Shown here in pieces: positions 1 through 6,835 of a stretch of 12,265 nucleotides of DNA (position 1 is its first letter; every line of letters begins with the position of its first letter). The DNA comes from Deltaproteobacteria bacterium. GTDB lineage: Bacteria; Desulfobacterota; Deferrimicrobia; Deferrimicrobiales; Deferrimicrobiaceae. Under the pieces are notes generated by a model. The model was not told the origin of the DNA, searched no databases, and saw only the letters and a list, made by a program, of their open reading frames with translations. The stretch covers positions 521 through 12,785 of the forward strand of contig DOTC01000015.1 of the NCBI GenBank assembly GCA_003513855.1, written 5' to 3'. A program made the translations under genes and the position numbers.

Positions 1-842
1 GACCCGCCGCACGTCTTGATCATGTCCATCGTCGCCATCGCGAGTCCCGCGCCGTTGACCATGCAGCCGATGTCCCCGTCGAGGCGGATGTAGGAGAGGT
101 CGTACTTGGAGGCCTCGGTCTCCGTGGGATCCTCCTCGTCGAAGTCCCTGTACTCCTGGATTTCCTTGTTGCGGAAGAGCCCGTTGCTGTCGAAGTTCAT
201 CTTCGCGTCGAGCGCTAGGACCTCGCCGTCCTCGGTCAGCACCAGCGGGTTGATCTCGGCAAGGGAACAGTCGGTGTCGACGAACGCCTTGTAGAGCCCC
301 ATCATGAACCGGACCGCCTTGCCGGACAGCGGGGTCGGGATGGACAACCCGAAGGCGAGATTGCGCGCCTGGTACGGCATGAGCCCCAGCGCCGGGTCGA
401 CGTACTCCTTGAGGATCTTTTCCGGCGTGTTGGCGGCGACGGTCTCGATCTCCATTCCTCCCTCGGTCGACGCCATCATGACGATGCGGGACGTCGCGCG
501 GTCGATGACCATCCCCAGGTAGAGTTCCCTCTGGATCGCTCCCGCCTGCTCCACGAGAACCCGCTTCACTCTCTTCCCCTGCGGACCCGTCTGGGGAGTG
601 ACCAGGGTCATCCCGATGATCTGCTTCGCGCACGCCTTCGCCTCCGCCGGCGTCTTGGCCAGCTTGATGCCGCCGCCCTTCCCCCGGCCTCCCGCATGGA
701 TCTGGGCCTTGACGACGACGGGCGTTCCGAACTCCATGGCGATGACCTCTGCCTCCAACGGGGTATCCGCCACCTTTCCTTTGGGGACGGCCACGCCGTA
801 CTTGGCCAGGATCGCCTTGGCCTGATACTCGTGGATGTTCAT
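1..842 (-). CDS. sucC: Succinyl-CoA ligase [ADP-forming] beta subunit, partial (C-terminus beyond window)
   Basis: This encodes the beta subunit of succinyl-CoA synthetase, which interconverts succinyl-CoA and succinate with ATP (or GTP) formation in the TCA cycle, working with the alpha subunit SucD. The minus-strand frame opens with ATG at 842-840 and stays open to base 1, giving 280 complete codons of a protein usually near 385-390 residues, so the last quarter is missing. The start [12 protein letters not shown] is the family signature; [17 protein letters not shown] (about residues 42-58) is the ATP-grasp nucleotide site, and [12 protein letters not shown] and ALDAKMNFD (about 210-230) are the conserved metal and substrate region. 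A strong ribosome binding site, GGGAGGAG, lies 9 bases before the ATG, which fixes the start. mdh lies 308 bases upstream on the same strand. The gap holds a candidate promoter and a terminator-like hairpin, so sucC may be controlled separately from mdh. sucD probably follows beyond the window. Confidence 0.97.
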   Translation of the reverse strand, partial: MNIHEYQAKAILAKYGVAVPKGKVADTPLEAEVIAMEFGTPVVVKAQIHAGGRGKGGGIKLAKTPAEAKACAKQIIGMTLVTPQTGPQGKRVKRVLVEQAGAIQRELYLGMVIDRATSRIVMMASTEGGMEIETVAANTPEKILKEYVDPALGLMPYQARNLAFGLSIPTPLSGKAVRFMMGLYKAFVDTDCSLAEINPLVLTEDGEVLALDAKMNFDSNGLFRNKEIQEYRDFDEEDPTETEASKYDLSYIRLDGDIGCMVNGAGLAMATMDMIKTCGG

Positions 843-902
843 ACCCTTCGACTCCTCCCGGAATGTTTTTTATGCTGCTGGGGACCGCCGGAGATGCGGG
901 CA

Positions 903-944
903 GACAAGAAAACGGATGCCCCCTCCCCCACGGGGTGGCATCCG
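903..944 (-). terminator. Intrinsic terminator or attenuator in the sucC leader
   Basis: On the minus strand CGGATGCC (944-937) pairs with GGCATCCG (920-913), with an inner CCCC/GGGG pairing, and is followed directly by TTTTCTTGTCT (912-902). This is a textbook intrinsic terminator shape. It lies about 60 bases before the sucC start and about 200 bases after the mdh stop. I see no good promoter between it and sucC, so RNA for sucC probably has to read through it. It could be the mdh terminator or a conditional attenuator for sucC. Confidence 0.7.
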
Positions 945-961
945 CACGCAACTCCCTGTGA

Positions 962-991
962 AGTATATCTCATGAATTCTTCTGCCGGAAA
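962..991 (-). promoter_or_regulatory. Candidate sigma70-type promoter for sucC
   Basis: Minus strand: TTTCCG (991-986), an 18-base spacer, then TATACT (967-962). The -10 box matches five of six consensus bases; the -35 box is weak. Transcription would start near 955, so the RNA would begin about ten bases before the terminator-like hairpin and reach the sucC ATG after roughly 115 bases. Only sequence resemblance supports this, in a GC-rich genome where such an AT-rich box is rare. Confidence 0.4.
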
Positions 992-998
992 GATGTCT

Positions 999-1094
999 TG
1001 TCCCGTCCCGGTCCCATCCCCGGCGACCCGGCTTTCCGGGGGACGCGGGACACCCGTCGCCAATCGTGAGCCAGACAAAGAAAACCCCTGGCTC
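999..1094 (-). other. Structured untranslated stretch between mdh and sucC
   Basis: This part of the 308-base gap contains nested inverted repeats. GAGCCAG/CTGGCTC pair at 1068-1074 and 1088-1094 around a 13-base loop. Further on, TGTCCCG (1052-1046) pairs with CGGGACA (1005-999), enclosing a CCCGG-AAAG-CCGGG hairpin (1040-1027). No coding signal is visible: the frames that cross it have no homology I recognise and no ribosome binding site. It may be the folded 3' end of the mdh transcript or an RNA element. It matches no riboswitch class I can recall by eye. Bases 1095-1150 show nothing identifiable. Confidence 0.35.
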
Positions 1095-1150
1095 CCTCTT
1101 GCTCCGTCGTCGGCGGCCCGCAGAGGAATGGTCCGGCGCAGCCGGGCCCC

Positions 1151-2306
<1,156 letters not shown>

Positions 2307-2384
2307 TGCTCCCTCCTTAGGGAAGAAGATCGGGGATGAATTGGGACCGGATGGAACGGAAAACAGCCCCGCCAAACCATGCAT

Positions 2385-2413
2385 ACCGTATACAAAGGGA
2401 CGTTGGATGTCAA
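2385..2413 (-). promoter_or_regulatory. Promoter ahead of the icd remnant and mdh
   Basis: Minus strand: a perfect TTGACA (2413-2408), a 17-base spacer, then TACGGT (2390-2385); TATACG (2392-2387) is an alternative -10 with a 15-base spacer. It starts two bases after the T-run of the terminator that ends the preceding operon. Transcription from about 2378 would give a roughly 60-base leader to the fossil icd ribosome binding site and about 285 bases to mdh. It was presumably the original icd promoter and is the best candidate for driving mdh today. Confidence 0.6.
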
Positions 2414-2415
2414 GG

Positions 2416-2444
2416 AAAAACCGGAAGAAATGGCCATCCTCCGG
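2416..2444 (-). terminator. Intrinsic terminator of the acyl-CoA synthetase/DRTGG operon
   Basis: Minus strand: CCGGAGGA (2444-2437) pairs with TCTTCCGG (2428-2421) around an eight-base loop (one G-U pair), followed by TTTTT (2420-2416). It begins 33 bases after the TAA of the DRTGG gene and ends just before the TTGACA promoter box of the next unit, cleanly separating the two units. Confidence 0.75.
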
Positions 2445-2477
2445 GGCTCTTCCTCCATCCCTGCGATGCGTTCCTTG

Positions 2478-3548
2478 TTATCTCCGTTGCGCCCCCTTCA
2501 GGGAGGCAAGGACGCCCGCGACGTCCACATGCTCCCCGACGAGGCTTACCCCGCGGTCGATCTTCACCCTTTCGCGGATCCGGAGCCGTCCGAGCAGCTG
2601 CTCGAACCGTTCGACCGTGGCCATCGTGTCCTCCTTGACGACCAGGACGGGAACCCCCAGTTCCCTGGCACGGTGCCGGACCTGTTCGTCCGGAGACACT
2701 CCCCCGGTGAGGACGAGGCACCTCGTGTCCGTCTCCAGGGCGGCGTGCTGGATGTCGGCGCGCATCCCCCCCGTGACGACCGCCTTGCGCGGGATGCGCC
2801 GGAATACCCTCAGGGCACCTTCCACATCCATCGCCCCGACGCAGAACCGTTCGATCATCCTGTCCAGGCTGCCTTCGCCCGACTCCACGGTCGCGGGGAG
2901 GCCTTCCGCGAGCGTCCCCACGCTGATGCTGTGCATGACGGGGTCGACGGGGATCACGCCGAACACCCGGATTCCCCTGGCCTCGAAATACCGCCTGATG
3001 ACATTCCTTGCGAACTTCTCCTGGGAAGGGGCGACGTGGTTGAGGACGGCGCCCAGGAGTCTCTCCCCGAGAATGCCGGCCGCCCAAAGGATCTGGTCCA
3101 TCGATTTCTCCCCCTCGAACCGGTCGACCAGCAGCACCCGACAATCGAACGAGGAGATGATGTCCAGCGGGGAAAGACCGAGAAAAAAGCCGTCGCGAAG
3201 ATTGGCGGCTCCCCCCAGAATCAGAACGTCCGCGCGGGAGGCCGCTTTTTCCACGGCGCCCCCCACCTGGTCCAGGAGACGGAGCGGCTTCCCGTGGTAG
3301 GCCGCCATCACCAGGTCCTGCGTGATCACCACCGGGCAAACGTCATCGGGGGGGCCGGGCAACCCCAGCTCCTTCGCGAGGAAGAGAGCGTCCCCGTCCA
3401 CGACCCTCCCCTCCTCCATCACAGGAATCTTTCCCAGCGGCTTGACATAGCCGACCGACACCCCGCCGGCCGCCCAGATCCGGGAGAGCGCGAGGGCAAG
3501 CAGCGTCTTCCCCGAGTAGCCGGATGTGGATGCGATATACAGGTTCAT
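2478..3548 (-). CDS. BioD-like P-loop / DRTGG domain protein (phosphotransacetylase N-terminal-like)
   Basis: The 356-residue protein resembles the N-terminal, non-catalytic part of long phosphotransacetylases: a dethiobiotin-synthetase-like P-loop domain (about 1-200) followed by a DRTGG domain (about 205-320). The P-loop reads ASTSGYSGKT (6-15), a variant Walker A; ADVLILGGAANLRDG (106-120) and VLLVDRFEG (138-146) are later strands of that fold. The DRTGG part includes AVVTGGMRADIQHAA (256-270) and LVLTGGVSPDEQV. There is no phosphotransacetylase catalytic domain, so it should not make acetyl phosphate. The start is ATG 3548, preceded by GGGGAGGAAGGGAG and overlapping the upstream stop as ATGA. 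A start ten codons earlier would lie inside the upstream gene. This coupling to the ADP-forming acyl-CoA synthetase suggests a regulatory or assembly role for that enzyme, sensing a nucleotide or CoA-type ligand. That role is inference; the domain assignment is fairly safe. Confidence 0.87.
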   Translation of the reverse strand: MNLYIASTSGYSGKTLLALALSRIWAAGGVSVGYVKPLGKIPVMEEGRVVDGDALFLAKELGLPGPPDDVCPVVITQDLVMAAYHGKPLRLLDQVGGAVEKAASRADVLILGGAANLRDGFFLGLSPLDIISSFDCRVLLVDRFEGEKSMDQILWAAGILGERLLGAVLNHVAPSQEKFARNVIRRYFEARGIRVFGVIPVDPVMHSISVGTLAEGLPATVESGEGSLDRMIERFCVGAMDVEGALRVFRRIPRKAVVTGGMRADIQHAALETDTRCLVLTGGVSPDEQVRHRARELGVPVLVVKEDTMATVERFEQLLGRLRIRERVKIDRGVSLVGEHVDVAGVLASLKGAQRR

Positions 3549-5656
3549 CTCCCTTCCTCCCCTATGGACATCCGGCAATCGATCGCCATGAGCCCCCTGC
3601 CCTGCGGCAGCGCCATTACCGGGTTGATATCCAGCTCCAGGATCCCGGGAAAATCGAGGGAAAGCCTCGAGATGCTCAGGATCGCCCCGACGATCGCCTC
3701 CTCGTCTGCAGGGGCTTCGCCCCGGAATCCGGCAAGAAGGGGATAGGCGCGGATTTCCCGAACCATCTCCCCGGCCTCCCCCCGGGAGACCGGGGCCACG
3801 CGGAAGGTGACGTCCTGCAGGACCTCCACGTGGATTCCCCCGAGACCGAACATGAGGAGGGGGCCGAACTGGGGGTCCCGGCTCATGCCGAGGATCAGCT
3901 CTCTCCCCCCCTCCACCATCTCCTGCACGGAAACGCCCACAATGCAGGCAGCGGGCGACATCCTGCGGACGGAGGAGGTGATCTCCAGGAAAGCCCGGGC
4001 AACATCCTCCGCCGAACGGAGGTTCAGCCGGACACCTCCCACCTCCGTCTTGTGGAGAATCCCGGGGGAGACGATCTTCATCGCCACCTCTCCCTCCATT
4101 CCTTCGAATGCCGCCACCGCCTCGTCGCTCGTCCGAGCAAGCGCGTGGTTCGGGAAACGGAACCCGTACGATTCGAGCACCCCGCGGCTTTCCTCCTCCC
4201 CAAGGGTTCTTCTCCCCTGGGAGAGCGCATCCCGAAGGATTGCCGCGGCCGCGGGCAACGGCGCTCTCGCGGGTTCTTCCCAGGGGGGGAGGCCCGCTTC
4301 CCGGATGCGCCGGTACGCGATCATCGCCCCGAGGGCCCGGACGGCCCGCTCAGGCCCCGGGTACTGGGGGATCCCCTCTTTCCCGAGGATGGCGCGGGCC
4401 GCCCGGACGGACACATCCCCCAGAAAGGAGGCCAGTACGGTCTTTCCCGACCCCGAGAGCGAGGAAACAACCACCCGCGCCGTTTCCTCGGGCTCGGTCA
4501 TCGCCTGGGGGGTAAGCAGCACAAGTACCGATCCCGTGGAGGGATCGTCCCGCACTGCCGCGAGAGCCTCCCTGTACCTGTCGGCGCGGGCGTCGCCGAT
4601 GACGTCCACCGGATTCCCGAGGCTCGCCGTCGACGGGAGCACCGACCGCAGGCGTTCCCGGGAATCCGTGGAGATCTCGGTCAGGGGAATCCCGAGTCTC
4701 TCGGCGGCGTCTGCCGCCATGATGGCGGGTCCGCCCGCGTTGGTCACGATCAGCAGCCGGTCCTTTTCGGGCACAGGCTGTAAGGCAAACCCCAAGGCAA
4801 GGTCGCACAATTCCTCTACCGTACCGGCGCGCAGCAGCCCCCCCTGGCGGAAGGCTGCCGAATACGCCCGTTCGAACCCTGCAAGACTTCCCGTATGCGA
4901 GGAGGCGGCCCGCGCCCCCACCGCCGTGGCCCCGGCCTTCACCAGAATGACCGGCTTCTTCGCGGTCACCTCCCTCGCCGCGCGGAGAAATTTTCGCCCT
5001 TCGTCGATGCTTTCGACGTACCCGAGGATGACGCGCGTCTCCGGATCGTCCGCAAGATACACCATCATGTCCAGCTCCGAAATGTCCGCCTTGTTTCCCA
5101 GGCTGACGACCTTCGAAAACCCGATTCCCGCGCTGACGGCCCAGTCCAGGACGCCCGTCAGCAGGGCCCCGGATTGCGAAAAGAAGGCGATCGAGCCGGG
5201 GGGGGGAGAGCCGACCGCGAAGGAGGCGTTCATCCTCGCATGGGTATTGATGACTCCCAGGCAGTTCGGGCCGACCGCACGGACCGACGCCTTCGAGAGG
5301 GCCTCCCGGAGGTCCCTCTCGAGGGACGCCCCCTCGCCCCCGATCTCCTTGAACCCGGCGGAGATCACGATCGCCGCCTTCATCCCTTTTCCCGCCAGAT
5401 GAGGGATCGCCTCGATGACCTGGCGCGGGGGGATCACGAATACCCCGAGATCCACGCTGCCGGGGATCTGCGAGATTTCTTTCAAGAAGGACCTCCCGAG
5501 CACCTCCCCACCCGCCGGGTTCACGCCGTAGATCTCCCCCGGGAATCCCGCACGGACCAGGTTGGTGAACACGCCGTGGCCCACCTTCCCCGGGTTCCGC
5601 GAAGCCCCAAGCACGACAATCGACTTCGGTTGAAACAATCCGGGCGGAAACACCAT
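3545..5656 (-). CDS. ADP-forming acetate/acyl--CoA ligase, fused alpha-beta
   Basis: This 703-residue protein belongs to the ADP-forming acyl-CoA synthetase family, which reversibly makes a carboxylic acid plus ATP from acyl-CoA, ADP and phosphate. Domains in order: CoA-binding Rossmann domain (about 5-135, VVLGASRNPGKVGHG at 14-28); succinyl-CoA-ligase-like domains (about 150-460), with FFSQSGALL and the phosphohistidine site ASSHTGSLAG (His254); and a C-terminal ATP-grasp domain (about 480-703) with VAMKIVSPGILHKTEVGG (Lys527, His535) and QEMVEGGREL (Glu578). The alpha and beta halves are fused, as in many bacterial and archaeal versions. I chose ATG 5656, four bases after AAGGGG; a TTG at 5659 is too close to that site. 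The substrate may be acetyl-CoA or a branched or aromatic acyl-CoA; sequence alone does not settle this. A run of nine C codes for Pro-Pro-Pro near residue 152. The gene overlaps the DRTGG gene by four bases and is divergent from the lipoprotein operon. Confidence 0.94.
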   Translation of the reverse strand: MVFPPGLFQPKSIVVLGASRNPGKVGHGVFTNLVRAGFPGEIYGVNPAGGEVLGRSFLKEISQIPGSVDLGVFVIPPRQVIEAIPHLAGKGMKAAIVISAGFKEIGGEGASLERDLREALSKASVRAVGPNCLGVINTHARMNASFAVGSPPPGSIAFFSQSGALLTGVLDWAVSAGIGFSKVVSLGNKADISELDMMVYLADDPETRVILGYVESIDEGRKFLRAAREVTAKKPVILVKAGATAVGARAASSHTGSLAGFERAYSAAFRQGGLLRAGTVEELCDLALGFALQPVPEKDRLLIVTNAGGPAIMAADAAERLGIPLTEISTDSRERLRSVLPSTASLGNPVDVIGDARADRYREALAAVRDDPSTGSVLVLLTPQAMTEPEETARVVVSSLSGSGKTVLASFLGDVSVRAARAILGKEGIPQYPGPERAVRALGAMIAYRRIREAGLPPWEEPARAPLPAAAAILRDALSQGRRTLGEEESRGVLESYGFRFPNHALARTSDEAVAAFEGMEGEVAMKIVSPGILHKTEVGGVRLNLRSAEDVARAFLEITSSVRRMSPAACIVGVSVQEMVEGGRELILGMSRDPQFGPLLMFGLGGIHVEVLQDVTFRVAPVSRGEAGEMVREIRAYPLLAGFRGEAPADEEAIVGAILSISRLSLDFPGILELDINPVMALPQGRGLMAIDCRMSIGEEGR

Positions 5657-5664
5657 CAAACCCC

Positions 5665-5692
5665 TTGAACCGGCAATATGCTGTGGTATGTT
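5665..5692 (+). promoter_or_regulatory. Candidate promoter of the lipoprotein-pal operon
   Basis: TTGAAC (5665-5670), a 16-base spacer and TATGTT (5687-5692) lie in the most AT-rich stretch of the divergent 107-base gap. An inverted repeat GTATG-N9-CATAC (5686-5690 and 5700-5704) overlaps the -10 box and could be an operator. The leader would be about 65 bases, ending in AAGGAAGGAG before the first gene. Confidence 0.45.
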
Positions 5693-5710
5693 ATTGTTCC
5701 ATACACGAAA

Positions 5711-5716
5711 ATTGTA
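5711..5716 (-). promoter_or_regulatory. Possible -10 box for the acyl-CoA synthetase operon
   Basis: The minus strand reads TACAAT at 5716-5711, five of six consensus bases, about 55 bases before the acyl-CoA synthetase ATG. I find no convincing -35 box at the right distance, so an activator, or another start point in the same AT-rich gap, is possible. Confidence 0.25.
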
Positions 5717-5763
5717 TTACCAAACATGCGCGAAGGACACCCCAAGAAGGAAGGAGAAAGGCC

Positions 5764-6057
5764 ATGAAGCGACTTTGGGTACTGCTTTTCGCCGTGGTCC
5801 TCTCGGCCACGCTGGCCGTCGGCTGTGCCAGGGCACACAAAACCGCCCTGAACAACGCGCGCACCTCGTTGGATCAGGCCAAGGCGATGGGGGTGGAGAA
5901 GACCGCGCCTTACGAGTATTACACCGCGGAATCGTACCTCCGTATCGCAGAGCACGAGGCAACGGAGGAGGGCGATTATAAAGGGGCAAAGGAATTTGCG
6001 GAAAAATCCCAGAAGGCTTCCGCCGAGGCAATGAAGGCGGGTGGAGGGGCAAAATGA
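5764..6057 (+). CDS. Small DUF4398-like outer-membrane lipoprotein
   Basis: This 97-residue protein is exported and lipid-anchored. Its signal peptide MKRLWVLLFAVVLSATLAVG ends in a lipobox with Cys21, and the residue after Cys is Ala, so no inner-membrane retention Asp is seen. The mature part is a short, charged, Ala-rich helical segment (LNNARTSLDQAKAMG, then AESYLRIAEHEATEEGDYKG) with the spacing seen in DUF4398 proteins, which look like a helical hairpin related to TPR. Start ATG 5764 has AAGGAGAAAGG upstream. An open frame from 5665 adds 33 residues without a signal and would destroy the N-terminal export signal. The stop overlaps the start of pal as ATGA, so the two are coupled. The function is unknown; pairing with Pal suggests a role in envelope integrity or peptidoglycan attachment. 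The DUF4398 assignment rests on pattern only. Confidence 0.85.
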   Translation: MKRLWVLLFAVVLSATLAVGCARAHKTALNNARTSLDQAKAMGVEKTAPYEYYTAESYLRIAEHEATEEGDYKGAKEFAEKSQKASAEAMKAGGGAK

Positions 6058-6782
6058 GAAACCGGAATCTTCTTCTCCTGTCGTTGCTCATTCTCGCAGT
6101 CGCCTTTGCCGCCGGCTGCGCCAAGCGGGGAATGACCAAGAGTGAAATGGACCGGGCCGACGAGATCGCGGCCAAGATCGCCAAGGCGGAGAAAATGGGG
6201 ATCGTGAAATGCAACCCGCTCGAGCTCGCGATCGCAAAAACCACACTCGACCACGCGATCCACGAAGGGAAAGAGTCTTACCGGGGCCAGGTGGAAGAGA
6301 AAAAAGCGTACTTTGACGCGGCGGAAAAGGCTGCCGACGACCTCTTGGCCCTGGTTGGCCCGTGCCTGGAGAAAATGGCGCCCCCTCCGAAAGCCGTGCC
6401 CGAGCAGATCGCACCTCCCCCGCCGGCACCAATGCCCGTGGCGCCCGCCCCGGTGACGTTCGAGAACATCCACTTCGACTTCGACAAGGCGTTCATCCGG
6501 AATGACGCGAAGCCTACGTTGCAGTCGGTGGCGGACTATATGAAGAAGAACCCCGATGCGAAGCTTCAGATCGAAGGGCACTGCGACGAGCGGGGCACCT
6601 CCGAATACAATATCGCGCTCGGTCAGCGCCGGGCGGACTCGGCGATGAACTACCTCACGAATCTCGGGGTCGCCGGGGACCGAGTCTCCACGATCACTTA
6701 CGGGGAGGAGAAGCCGGCGGATCCGGGACACAACGAGGCAGCGTGGGCGAAAAACCGCAGGGGGGTCTTCGTCCTCCGCTAA
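6054..6782 (+). CDS. pal: Peptidoglycan-associated lipoprotein, OmpA family, with extended N-terminal helical region
   Basis: The 242-residue lipoprotein anchors the outer membrane to peptidoglycan. It has a signal peptide with lipobox AFAAGC (Cys22), then an Ala/Lys-rich helical region (about 28-105) resembling the DUF4398 repeat of its upstream partner, a Pro-rich linker (109-133), and a C-terminal OmpA-like domain (134-242). In the last, IHFDFDKAFIR, GHCDERGTSEYNIALGQRRA (175-194) and YGEEKPADPGHNEAAWAKNR follow E. coli Pal closely. Asp178 and the QRRA arginines correspond to the diaminopimelate-binding residues. Cys53 and Cys104 in the helical region could form a disulfide. Typical Pal is shorter (about 170 residues) and lacks the helical region. 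No tolA, tolB or ybgF lies in the window. The ATG overlaps the previous stop and the gene ends before a strong hairpin. Pal-like function is likely, but other OmpA-family lipoproteins share this domain. Confidence 0.9.
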   Translation: MRNRNLLLLSLLILAVAFAAGCAKRGMTKSEMDRADEIAAKIAKAEKMGIVKCNPLELAIAKTTLDHAIHEGKESYRGQVEEKKAYFDAAEKAADDLLALVGPCLEKMAPPPKAVPEQIAPPPPAPMPVAPAPVTFENIHFDFDKAFIRNDAKPTLQSVADYMKKNPDAKLQIEGHCDERGTSEYNIALGQRRADSAMNYLTNLGVAGDRVSTITYGEEKPADPGHNEAAWAKNRRGVFVLR

Positions 6783-6797
6783 ACCGGTAATGCGGCA

Positions 6798-6835
6798 CCC
6801 GGGGGGGCCCTCCCGGCCCCCCGGGTCAACTCTTT
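6798..6835 (+). terminator. GC-rich terminator between convergent pal and aspS
   Basis: CCCGGGGGG (6798-6806) pairs with CCCCCCGGG (6817-6825) around a ten-base loop, followed on the plus strand by TCAACTCTTTT. The whole hairpin fits in the 43 bases between the pal stop (6782) and the aspS stop (6826). On the minus strand no T-run follows, so it is a weaker terminator for aspS, though the stem could still stall either polymerase. Confidence 0.65.

Noticed and set aside
839..1078. A 79-codon minus-strand frame in the mdh-sucC gap
   Set aside because: No homology, no ribosome binding site, it runs through the terminator hairpin, and it overlaps the sucC start.
5665..5763. N-terminal extension of the small lipoprotein
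   Set aside because: It would bury the lipoprotein signal peptide and overlaps the promoter. The ATG at 5764 has a proper ribosome binding site.
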